A DNA stretch of 64,000 bases from Philodulcilactobacillus myokonensis (GTDB lineage: Bacteria; Bacillota; Bacilli; Lactobacillales; Lactobacillaceae), in NCBI RefSeq assembly GCF_027923585.1, contig NZ_BRPL01000004.1, forward strand, positions 1-64,000, read 5' to 3'. The notes beneath the pieces were generated by a model, which worked only from the letters and a program-made list of their open reading frames with translations, was not told where the DNA came from and searched no databases. The position numbers were made by a program, and so were the translations under genes. The stretch's first letter is position 1. Each line of letters starts with the position of its first letter. This document shows positions 45,193-53,329 of this stretch, in pieces.

Positions 45193-45684
45193 ATGTTAAC
45201 CTCAAACGTCCTAATTTCATTATTTCCCTCTTTCTTCATGCTCCATGAAATGGAAGAAATTATATTTTTTAATAAATTTAAACAAACTATAATTCCGAAA
45301 TTACCTTTAAAAATTAAGGATAAAATGGTGAATGCATCACAATCATTATTCAGCTTAATTATTTTAGAAGAATTAATATTACTGATGATATTTACATATA
45401 TCATTTTGATTCATCCTAATTTTAATTATTTATATGTTTCACTTATTTTAGCTTATGATTATCACATTATTGGTCATATTATTCAATCAATTTTAGTTCG
45501 ATCATACACACCTGGACTAGTTTTAGGAGTGATTAGTGGTATTTTAAGTATCTACTGGATAGTTAATATTCCAGTTTTAAACTGGATTTTGACGTTTATC
45601 CTATCTCTTGTTTTCATAATTTTAATTGTGATTAATTTAATTTGTTGTTATCAAATTGGTTTAAAATTTAGATTTAAAAAATAA
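45193..45684 (+). CDS. HXXEE-domain membrane protein
   Basis: 163 aa with four to five hydrophobic helices. The family motif HxxEE is visible as MLHEMEEI at about residues 17-23, and the second conserved block as DYHIIGHIIQSILVRSYTPG near 95-115. HXXEE proteins are small membrane proteins of unknown function; conserved His and Glu inside the membrane suggest a metal-binding or enzymatic role. The ATG follows AAGTTGGTG. It is transcribed away from the CRISPR array. Confidence 0.8.
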   Translation: MLTSNVLISLFPSFFMLHEMEEIIFFNKFKQTIIPKLPLKIKDKMVNASQSLFSLIILEELILLMIFTYIILIHPNFNYLYVSLILAYDYHIIGHIIQSILVRSYTPGLVLGVISGILSIYWIVNIPVLNWILTFILSLVFIILIVINLICCYQIGLKFRFKK

Positions 45685-45887
45685 ATTAATGTTTATTGTA
45701 ATTGTAAAAGGATTATAATGATGCTCTTAAGGTAATAACGTTGGTTAATCGCTTTGTTGCTTACCTTGGTATTAGGGACTAGATTTAACTAGACCTTTCT
45801 TTTTACCCCATTTTTTAAAATTATTTTAATAATTCCCTTGCATTTATTAGAATTTGATTGTATTATGCTTATAACATAATTAATTGC

Positions 45888-46168
45888 AACGAGCGGATAA
45901 GTAATGAAGAGGTTTTGATCTAAAGAGAGCTGTGCTGATGAAATGCAGTGTTTGAATGCTTCATGAAAATGGTCCGGGAGCAATGTTAGCTAATGAGATG
46001 AATTCAAGTTAGCTACGAACAACCTTCGTTATCAGGTTCAAGGATTCCTCGGAGTCCTTCGTAAGGGTAATTAGATTTAATTACCGAAATAGAGTGGCAC
46101 CGCGTTATACATAAACGCCTCTAAACTAATCATTAAGTTGATATAGTTTAGGGGCGTTTTTTATTACC
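45888..46168 (+). promoter_or_regulatory. Methionine T-box riboswitch
   Basis: Stem I is closed by ATGAAG / CTTCAT with AAGTA on the 5' side and GAAA on the 3' side, and the triplet right after GAAA is ATG (45969-45971), the Met specifier. AGAGAG occurs at 45919-45924. The T-box core AGAGTGGCACCGCG is at 46091-46104, followed by the terminator AAACGCC-TAAACTA / TAGTTTA-GGCGTTT with a T run. Uncharged tRNA-Met should open metE-metF. The variable base of UGGN is C here. The 520-bp gap 45685-46204 holds only this element and its promoter. Confidence 0.95.
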
Positions 46169-46204
46169 CAAATTAATTAATTACAAATTAAAGGAGCGAG
46201 TCAT

Positions 46205-48487
46205 ATGAGTACAACGATTATTGGATTTCCCAGAATTGGTCATCATAGAGAATTAAAATTTGCAACAGAGCATTATTGGAAGCATGAAATTGACCAGAAG
46301 GCATTATTAAAAGTGGGCCGTCAATTGCGTAAAACACATTGGCTCGCTCAAAAGAAGGCTGGGATTGATTTAATTCCAGTTGGTGACTTTTCATTTTATG
46401 ATAACTTATTAGACGTTGCGAACGTTTTGAACATTGTTCCAAGCCGATACAAACAATTAAAGCTTTCAAAGCTAGATGAATACTTTGCCCAAGCTCAAGG
46501 TTATCAATCTAATCAAGGCAATGTCAGGGCATTACCATTAAAGAAGTGGTTCAACACCAACTACCATTACATTGTGCCGGAATTTAGCGATGAAACTAAT
46601 ATTAAGTTGGTTGGCGACAAATTATTTAATGAGGTTGATGAAGCCAAAGCACTAGGTATCAATCCGAAGGCGGTTATTATTGGCCCTTACACCATTTTGA
46701 AGTTAGGACGTTTCGTTGATGGCAAGCAGCCAGTTGATTTTGTTAAACCACTGATTGAAGCATATTCAAAAGTTTTAGACCGTTTGAATCAACAAAATGT
46801 TTCATGGCTTCAAATTGACGAACCGGCTTTATCATTCGATGTTGATTCAGAAGACCACCAACTCTTTGACAAATTATACGATGGAATTTTGCGACGAAAG
46901 GGCAACGTTAAAGTTGTTTTGCAAAATTACTTTGGTGACATTCGCGATGTTTATACCGACGTGATCAAGAAACCATTTGATGGAATTGGTTTGGACCTTG
47001 TTGAAGGTGATGAAAATATTCACTTGATCCAACAACATGGTTTTCCATCAGACAAGGTTCTCTTTGCTGGGGTTGTGAATGGCCGTAACGTTTGGCGAAA
47101 TAATTATGACCAAACAATTGAATTATTAAGGTCATTGAATGTTAAATCGCCAGTCGTTTTAAACACATCGACTTCACTTTTGTTTGTTCCATACACTGCT
47201 GAAGATGAAGACGAAGTGGCACCGGATGTTAGACAACATTTAGCATTTGCCATCCAAAAGTTGAATGAACTGCATGAATTAGACCATGTTTTACAAGATG
47301 ATGATGAAGGAAAACGAGCTTTAGCTGCCAATGAAAAATTGTTTCATGACGTTAAACATCCCTATCGTCCCGCTGTCCACCACCGAATCAATCAACTTCA
47401 ACCGCAGGATTACATTAGAAAACCGGAACGATCCGAACGTGAAAAAATTCAAAAGAAGACCTTTGACTTGCCAATCTTACCAACCACGACGATTGGTTCG
47501 TTCCCGCAAACCAAGGATGTTCGTGCTAACCGCCATAAGTTTAATCAAGGTAAGATTACAAAAGAAGAATACGACCAGTTTAACCGCAACAAGATCAAGC
47601 GGATCATCAAATGGCAAGAAGATGTTGGGTTAGATGTCCTAGTTCACGGTGAATATGAACGAAATGACATGGTTGAATACTTCGGTGATAACCTGGATGG
47701 CTTTGCATTTACCAAGAACGGTTGGGTTCAATCATACGGAACTAGAGGTGTTAAACCACCCATTATCTGGGGTGATGTTCAAAGGACCCATCCGATTACC
47801 GTTGCCAGTTCGGTCTATGCCAATAGTTTAACGGATCACTATGTTAAAGGGATGATTACTGGCCCCGTTACCATCTTCAATTGGTCGTTCTCGCGTGAAG
47901 ACATTCCGCAAAAGGAAGTTGTTACCCAAATTTCATTAGCATTGCGGGATGAAGTCCTTGATTTAGAAAAACATGGGATTAAAATTATTCAAATTGATGA
48001 ACCAGCATTACGTGAAGGATTACCCCTAAGAAAATCTGATTGGTACGTTAAGTATTTGAACTGGGCGGTTCCTGCATTCCGTTTGGTTCATAGTGGTGTG
48101 AAACCAACGACCCAGATTCATACCCACATGTGCTATAGCCGTTTTGGTGATATTTTGGATGCCATCGATGATTTGGATGCTGACGTCATTTCATTCGAAG
48201 CTTCCCGTGGTGACTTTACTTTAATTAATGAGTTAGCTGAAAATCATTTCCAGACAGAAATGGGTCCAGGAGTCTATGATATTCATTCACCACGGATTCC
48301 ATCTGAAGAAGAAGTTCAGGATTTGATTACTAAATTAGTTCATAAGTTGCCGGTTAAAAAACTATGGGTCAATCCAGATTGTGGATTAAAGACTAGAACT
48401 GAAAAACAGGCATTTGAAAGTTTAAAGAATATTGTTGAAGCAACCAAGCGGGTTCGGAAGGAGTTGTCTGAAAATGTGCATTCATGA
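46205..48487 (+). CDS. metE: Cobalamin-independent methionine synthase
   Basis: 760 aa, full length. N-terminal substrate-docking half begins TTIIGFPRIGHHRELKFA; the C-terminal catalytic half has LPTTTIGSFPQT, the zinc ligands in IHTHMCYSRF (His and Cys), the Glu in the DVISFEASRG block and the late Cys in WVNPDCGLKTR. It methylates homocysteine using methyl-tetrahydrofolate polyglutamate, which MetF supplies. AAAGGAG is 9 bp upstream of the ATG. Controlled by the Met T-box. Confidence 0.97.
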   Translation: MSTTIIGFPRIGHHRELKFATEHYWKHEIDQKALLKVGRQLRKTHWLAQKKAGIDLIPVGDFSFYDNLLDVANVLNIVPSRYKQLKLSKLDEYFAQAQGYQSNQGNVRALPLKKWFNTNYHYIVPEFSDETNIKLVGDKLFNEVDEAKALGINPKAVIIGPYTILKLGRFVDGKQPVDFVKPLIEAYSKVLDRLNQQNVSWLQIDEPALSFDVDSEDHQLFDKLYDGILRRKGNVKVVLQNYFGDIRDVYTDVIKKPFDGIGLDLVEGDENIHLIQQHGFPSDKVLFAGVVNGRNVWRNNYDQTIELLRSLNVKSPVVLNTSTSLLFVPYTAEDEDEVAPDVRQHLAFAIQKLNELHELDHVLQDDDEGKRALAANEKLFHDVKHPYRPAVHHRINQLQPQDYIRKPERSEREKIQKKTFDLPILPTTTIGSFPQTKDVRANRHKFNQGKITKEEYDQFNRNKIKRIIKWQEDVGLDVLVHGEYERNDMVEYFGDNLDGFAFTKNGWVQSYGTRGVKPPIIWGDVQRTHPITVASSVYANSLTDHYVKGMITGPVTIFNWSFSREDIPQKEVVTQISLALRDEVLDLEKHGIKIIQIDEPALREGLPLRKSDWYVKYLNWAVPAFRLVHSGVKPTTQIHTHMCYSRFGDILDAIDDLDADVISFEASRGDFTLINELAENHFQTEMGPGVYDIHSPRIPSEEEVQDLITKLVHKLPVKKLWVNPDCGLKTRTEKQAFESLKNIVEATKRVRKELSENVHS

Positions 48488-49370
48488 TTTGTTTAAACAC
48501 AAGACTGTCTTTTCACTGGAAGTTTTTCCACCCAGACGTCAATCATCCAATGGCCGCATTATTAAAACCCTTTACGATTTGAACACCGTTCAACCTGATT
48601 TCATCTCGGTGACACTTGGCGCTGGTGGAACAACCAGAAGTCAACAAACGACCAAGATTGCTGATATCATTCAAAACACTTTTCACGTTCCAGCGGTGGC
48701 ACATGTTCCAGGCTTATATCAAACAAAAGCACAAGTTATTAATTTAATTAAGCAATTACAACAATCAAACGTTAAAAATATTTTAGCTTTGCGTGGTGAC
48801 AAGATCAAGGGACTACAATCTGAAGGTGATTTTCAGCATGCCAATCAATTAGTTCGCTTTATTCATGCTAATTTTCCAAAGATTGACATTGCGGGCGCCT
48901 GTTATCCCTATCCACATCCCGAATCACAAAACTATGTCGATGACATCGAGCACTTGAAGTTAAAGGTTGATGCCGGTTGCACTCATTTAATTTCACAATT
49001 ATTTTTTGATAACCAAACTTTTTACAATTTTGAAGAACGGACAGCGTTAGCAGGGATTCACGTTCCAATCGAGGCTGGAATTATGCCCTGCACTAGTAAA
49101 AAGCAAATTGAACGGATTACTGAAATTGCCCACGTCCCGATTCCAGAAAAGTATCGTCACATGATGAATCAATATGCAGATGATCCAAAAGCAATTAAGG
49201 ACGCTGGGATTGCCTATGCCATTGATCAAATTATTGACTTGGTATCCCACGGTGTTGATGGCATCCATTTATACACAATGGATAAAGCAGATGTAACGCA
49301 GAGAATTTGGGATGCAACTAAAAATATTTTCGCATCCAAACGAAATCAGCACCGTCACGTCCTTTCTTGA
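48474..49370 (+). CDS. metF: Methylenetetrahydrofolate reductase
   Basis: 298 aa from the ATG at 48474, overlapping the metE end by 14 bp; AAGGAG lies 10 bp upstream. TIM-barrel FAD enzyme with the catalytic Glu16 in FSLEVFPP, SVTLGAGGTTR and Asp109 in LALRGDK, which corresponds to the folate-site Asp120 of E. coli, then CYPYPHPES and LISQLFFDN. It reduces methylene-THF to methyl-THF for MetE. A divergent second copy lies at 52428 and lacks several of these residues. Confidence 0.95.
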   Translation: MCIHDLFKHKTVFSLEVFPPRRQSSNGRIIKTLYDLNTVQPDFISVTLGAGGTTRSQQTTKIADIIQNTFHVPAVAHVPGLYQTKAQVINLIKQLQQSNVKNILALRGDKIKGLQSEGDFQHANQLVRFIHANFPKIDIAGACYPYPHPESQNYVDDIEHLKLKVDAGCTHLISQLFFDNQTFYNFEERTALAGIHVPIEAGIMPCTSKKQIERITEIAHVPIPEKYRHMMNQYADDPKAIKDAGIAYAIDQIIDLVSHGVDGIHLYTMDKADVTQRIWDATKNIFASKRNQHRHVLS

Positions 49371-49399
49371 AAGCACCATCAAAAATAAAATAGGATCAA

Positions 49400-49442
49400 G
49401 AATCCGCACTCTAATAAAATTAGAATGTGGATTTGCTTTTTA
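49400..49442 (+). terminator. Terminator of metE-metF
   Basis: AATCCGCACTCTAAT / ATTAGAATGTGGATT stem with one mismatch and a CTTTTT tail. Confidence 0.85.
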
Positions 49443-49488
49443 ATATATATTTTAAAATTATTAGGCTATAATAAAGTTGATTCATAGA

Positions 49489-49502
49489 TGAAAGCGAATT
49501 CA
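49489..49502. promoter_or_regulatory. Candidate cre (CcpA) site before the first GH3 gene
   Basis: TGAAAGCGAATTCA fits the cre consensus TGWAANCGNTNWCA with one mismatch and lies inside a GATGAA...TTCATC inverted repeat. It is 16 bp downstream of a TATAAT box (49467-49472), a roadblock position typical of catabolite repression. Confidence 0.6.
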
Positions 49503-49573
49503 TCATTTTGCTGTTCATCATTTTTGAATGTTGTTTAGCTTGATTGCATTAGTATGTAAGGGGATTATCGGTT

Positions 49574-51766
49574 ATGAACAACAAATTTAATTTGGCTTTT
49601 GTTCAAAAGTTAACGGTGGAAGAAAAAGCTGCATTAGTTACTGGTAGAGAATTTTGGTTTACAGCAGAGAATAAGGATAAAAATATTCCAAGTATTTCAA
49701 TGTCAGATGGACCCTCGGGACTTAGTCGACAATCAGACATGTCAGGAAATTCTGCTAAAGCAGTCGGTTACCCAAGTTCGTGTCTAACTGCATCTTCATT
49801 TGATACCAAAATGCTATTTAATTTAGGCAAACATCTTGGGAGTGCCGCACGTTCCCAGGATGTTAATTTATTATTAGGCCCCGGAATTAATATTAAACGT
49901 TCACCGCTAGGCGGCCGTAACTTTGAATTCTTTTCGGAAGATCCATATTTAACTGGTGAATTAGGCGTTGCCTATGTTAATGGGGTTCAATATGAAGGTA
50001 CCGGAGTTAGTGTAAAACATTTTGCTGCTAATAATCGTGAAAACCAACGTTTCACTGCTTCTGTTAATGTTGACGAAAGAACCCTAAGGGAAATTTACCT
50101 TCCAGCATTTGAAAAAATCGTAAAGAACGCTAATCCAGCTTGTATCATGTGTTCATATAACCCGATTAATGGAAAATTAAATTCACAAAATTACCATTTA
50201 TTGACTGAAATTCTTCGAGATGAATGGGGATATAAAGGTGTCGTGATGTCTGATTGGGGAGCCGTTGCTGATAAGATTGCTTCTTTAAATGCTGGTTTAG
50301 ACCTTGAAATGCCAGGGAAAGGTCAATATTCAATCAAACAAGTTGTTGATGCCGTTAAAGACGGCAGTTTAGAAGAATCAAAATTAAATTCAGCTGCATT
50401 GCAGGTACTAGAATTAGTTGATCAAGTCACTTCGAAAACTTTTGATTATGATAATTTTAGTATGGATAATCAACACCAATTTTCTGAAGAAGCTGCCGAA
50501 GATAGCATGATTTTATTAAAAAATGAACATAAAACCTTACCGGTGAAAAAATCAGATAACATTGCCATTATTGGTCAGTTAGCCAAAACTCCTCGATACC
50601 AAGGTGGTGGCAGTTCCCACGTTAATACTTATAAAGTTGAAACGCCTTTACAAATTGCGGAAAATAGTGGTTACAAAGTTAAATACGCTGATGGGTACAA
50701 CATTAAAGAAAATGGTGACAATCAGGATTTAACCGATCAAGCTACCAATCTAGCTAAAAACAGTGATAAAGTAATCTTTTTTGCAGGCGTTCCGGCAAGC
50801 TTGGAAGCAGAAGGTTTTGATAAAACTAATATTTCATTACCTGATAACCAAAATCGTCTCATTAAAAAACTTGCTCAATCCAATTCTAATATGGTTGTAG
50901 TTTTGCAAAATGGTTCGCCCGTTGAAATGCCGTGGATTGACGATGTCTCTTCCATCCTAGAATCGTACCTAGCCGGTGAAGCTGTCGGATCTGCTACTTG
51001 GAATATCTTAACCGGTAAAGTTAATCCTTCTGGTAAGTTACCTGAAACTTTTCCAATTAAACTATCAAATAATCCTACTGCTGGTACTTTTGATCGTAGC
51101 AAGAGTGAAGAAAATTATCATGAAGGAATCTTCGTTGGTTATCGTTTCTATGACTTAGCAAAAGTTGATGTGAACTATCCATTCGGTCATGGCTTAAGTT
51201 ATACGACTTTTAAATACAGCAATTTAGTTGTTAATGATGATACTGACCATGTTGATGTTGACTTTGATATCATTAATACTGGGGATGTTGTTGGTAAAGA
51301 AGTTTCCCAAGTCTATGTTCAAAATAAAGTTAGTTTAGCAGAATTACCATTAAAAGAATTGAAGGGGTTCCGCAAGGTTGAATTACAACCTAACCAAACT
51401 AAACATGTCTCTTTGAAATTAGATCGTCGTAGTTTTGCTTGGTATGACACTAAAATTCCAGGTTGGCATGTCGATAATGGAACCTACACTATTTTAATTG
51501 GTAGTTCATCACGAGACATTAGATTAAAGGAAAATGTGCAAGTTGATTTAGGTAGCAATTTATACAAAAAAGTTACCCCGAATACCTATATTAAAGAAGT
51601 TGTCGAACGTCCCGATTTACAGCCTGCCCTTGAAAAAGTTGGCATTAAAGATGCCATGCACAAGATCAGAGCTGATCATCAAATTTTTCCAATTCGAGGA
51701 GCCAATATGTTTGGTGTTGATCCGAATAAAGTTGATGAATTTATCAGATTAGTTAATCATAAGTAA
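49574..51766 (+). CDS. Family 3 glycoside hydrolase, beta-glucosidase type
   Basis: 730 aa without signal peptide, so intracellular. N-terminal GH3 barrel with ISMSDGPSGL, LLGPGINIKRSPLGGRNFEFFSED (split), VKHFAANNRENQR and the nucleophile Asp in VVMSDWGAV. The C-terminal sandwich and a fibronectin-like domain with NYPFGHGLSYTTF follow. It should cleave terminal beta-linked glucose or related sugars from taken-up glycosides or phenolic glucosides. A probable cre site in the promoter indicates catabolite control. A paralogue of nearly the same length lies at 53330 on the other strand. Confidence 0.93.
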   Translation: MNNKFNLAFVQKLTVEEKAALVTGREFWFTAENKDKNIPSISMSDGPSGLSRQSDMSGNSAKAVGYPSSCLTASSFDTKMLFNLGKHLGSAARSQDVNLLLGPGINIKRSPLGGRNFEFFSEDPYLTGELGVAYVNGVQYEGTGVSVKHFAANNRENQRFTASVNVDERTLREIYLPAFEKIVKNANPACIMCSYNPINGKLNSQNYHLLTEILRDEWGYKGVVMSDWGAVADKIASLNAGLDLEMPGKGQYSIKQVVDAVKDGSLEESKLNSAALQVLELVDQVTSKTFDYDNFSMDNQHQFSEEAAEDSMILLKNEHKTLPVKKSDNIAIIGQLAKTPRYQGGGSSHVNTYKVETPLQIAENSGYKVKYADGYNIKENGDNQDLTDQATNLAKNSDKVIFFAGVPASLEAEGFDKTNISLPDNQNRLIKKLAQSNSNMVVVLQNGSPVEMPWIDDVSSILESYLAGEAVGSATWNILTGKVNPSGKLPETFPIKLSNNPTAGTFDRSKSEENYHEGIFVGYRFYDLAKVDVNYPFGHGLSYTTFKYSNLVVNDDTDHVDVDFDIINTGDVVGKEVSQVYVQNKVSLAELPLKELKGFRKVELQPNQTKHVSLKLDRRSFAWYDTKIPGWHVDNGTYTILIGSSSRDIRLKENVQVDLGSNLYKKVTPNTYIKEVVERPDLQPALEKVGIKDAMHKIRADHQIFPIRGANMFGVDPNKVDEFIRLVNHK

Positions 51767-51786
51767 TTAAAATTAAGATATTAAAA

Positions 51787-51830
51787 AATAAAAATTCATC
51801 CCCAAATTAAATTATTTAGGGATGAATTTT
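51787..51830 (+). terminator. Terminator after the first GH3 gene
   Basis: AAAATTCATCCC / GGGATGAATTTT stem flanked by A and T runs. Confidence 0.85.
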
Positions 51831-51952
51831 GATTTGACTATGTATTGGATAACGCACGAAAGGAGCCCTTAAAGTTAAATTAATTGTAATTTAACGCTAG
51901 GGGTTCATTTCGGATTTAATTTTTGTGAATTGATTAAAATCTATCTCTTAAA

Positions 51953-52234
51953 TTATTTATTAGCTTTATTGGGGAATTCACTAACATGACCCAAAGCAAC
52001 ATTGAATGGCAAAATATCTTCCACCGTTCCGAATGTATTTCTAGTTCGATTAATAGCATGAAACAGTGCCTTGATAATTTCGACAACATCATCATGGGTT
52101 AAATTATTTGGTTTGGATGATTTTAATTTTTCACTCAATTCTTTCGCAGAATCTGTTTCAGTATCATCCAATGCAGAGTGAATAATTGTTAAATCATCGT
52201 CAGTTAGTTCGCCTGATAAATCATATGTTTTCAT
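51953..52234 (-). CDS. Hypothetical small acidic protein, 93 aa
   Basis: Not recognised. ATG 52234 follows AAAGGAGAA; the longer ORF start would contain this site. The protein is acidic and helical: LSGELTDDDLTIIHSALDDT, AKELSEKLKSS, LTHDDVVEIIKALFHAIN, then a hydrophobic turn near the end. No membrane segment or cysteine. It stands alone between the GH3 and the metF paralogue. Confidence 0.55.
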   Translation of the reverse strand: MKTYDLSGELTDDDLTIIHSALDDTETDSAKELSEKLKSSKPNNLTHDDVVEIIKALFHAINRTRNTFGTVEDILPFNVALGHVSEFPNKANK

Positions 52235-52380
52235 AACTATTTCTCCTTTCACCTAGAATATACGCTTAATGTATTCAAGATTCAAATGAAAATAATTATA
52301 TTAATCATTAAAATCATTTTGCCAAAAGTAAATTTTATGCTTTATAATAATATTAATTATAATTTGTTATATAATTTTAA

Positions 52381-52412
52381 TACTAAAGTATTTTAATATT
52401 AAAATACCATCA
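52381..52412. repeat. Octamer repeat locus 14 (4 units)
   Basis: TACTaaag, TATTttaa, TATTaaaa and TACCatca lie in the promoter region of the metF paralogue, 16 bp before its start codon; the only locus in the right third of the window. Confidence 0.65.
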
Positions 52413-52427
52413 AAGGATCTTTAATAC

Positions 52428-53258
52428 ATGCCAATTTTTTCACTTGAAATTTTTCCCCCTAAACATAATTTACCAAATTTCAAAATACAACTAATGTTAA
52501 AAAAATTTCAGCAAATGCATCCCGCTTTTACGTCTGTTACCTTAGGAACTAATGGCACCATTCAAAATCAAAATACTATTGATGTTGCAAATTATCTTCA
52601 AAATAATTTAAAAATTCCCGCCATGGTTCATTTGCCTGGAAGGTATCAAACCAAAGCACAAGTTATCTCTGTATTGAAACGGCTTGATCAAATTAACGTT
52701 CACCAAATTTTAGCACTACAGGGTAATCAAATTAGTAATTTAGCATCACCACATGTTTTTGAGCATGCCAATCAATTAATTAATTTTATTCACTCCAATT
52801 TTCCATCATTTATAGTTGCAAGTGCTTGTTATCCATCTAATGATATTCAATTTTTGCATGATGAGATGCCATTTTTAAGATTAAAACGGGATGCCGGAAG
52901 TACTCAGATGATTTCACAATTGTTTTTTGATAACCAAAGTTTTTATCATTTACAAAAGTGTTCTGATGATGCCTATCTAAACATTCCAATTGAAGCAGGA
53001 ATTATGCCTTGTACAAGTGTTCACCAATTAAAAAAGATGTCTCAAATGTCACATGCAACTATTCCAAAATCATTTGCTCATAATATGAATGTTAATCAAG
53101 ATGATCTGCAGGCGATGAAACAAATTGGCATTCAACATGCAATTGACCAAATCCATGATCTAGTTGAACACAATGTTCACGGAATCCATTTATATTCAAT
53201 GAATCAGATTGATGTTGCCCAAAGTATTTGGGATGCAGTTAAATCTGATTTTATATAG
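52428..53258 (+). CDS. Divergent MetF paralogue with altered active site
   Basis: 276 aa, collinear with MetF at 48474 over its whole length and about as similar as a within-genome paralogue (shared HLPGRYQTKAQVI, ISQLFFDNQSFY, IPIEAGIMPCTS). Glu7 in FSLEIFPP is kept. The folate-site block LRGDK has become LQGNQ (Asp to Asn100), GAGGTTR has become GTNGTIQ, and CYPYPHPES has become CYPSNDIQF. The loss of these residues argues against ordinary MTHFR activity. No clear ribosome binding site beyond AAAGGA is seen. Confidence 0.8.
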   Translation: MPIFSLEIFPPKHNLPNFKIQLMLKKFQQMHPAFTSVTLGTNGTIQNQNTIDVANYLQNNLKIPAMVHLPGRYQTKAQVISVLKRLDQINVHQILALQGNQISNLASPHVFEHANQLINFIHSNFPSFIVASACYPSNDIQFLHDEMPFLRLKRDAGSTQMISQLFFDNQSFYHLQKCSDDAYLNIPIEAGIMPCTSVHQLKKMSQMSHATIPKSFAHNMNVNQDDLQAMKQIGIQHAIDQIHDLVEHNVHGIHLYSMNQIDVAQSIWDAVKSDFI

Positions 53259-53273
53259 TTTTTAAATTAACAA

Positions 53274-53322
53274 AATAAAAATCCATTTCCAATTAAAAAA
53301 CTGGAAGTGGATTTTATTTTTA
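53274..53322. terminator. Bidirectional terminator between metF paralogue and second GH3
   Basis: AAAATCCATTTCC / GGAAGTGGATTTT stem with A and T runs on the two sides, between convergent genes. Confidence 0.85.
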
Positions 53323-53329
53323 CTAATTA

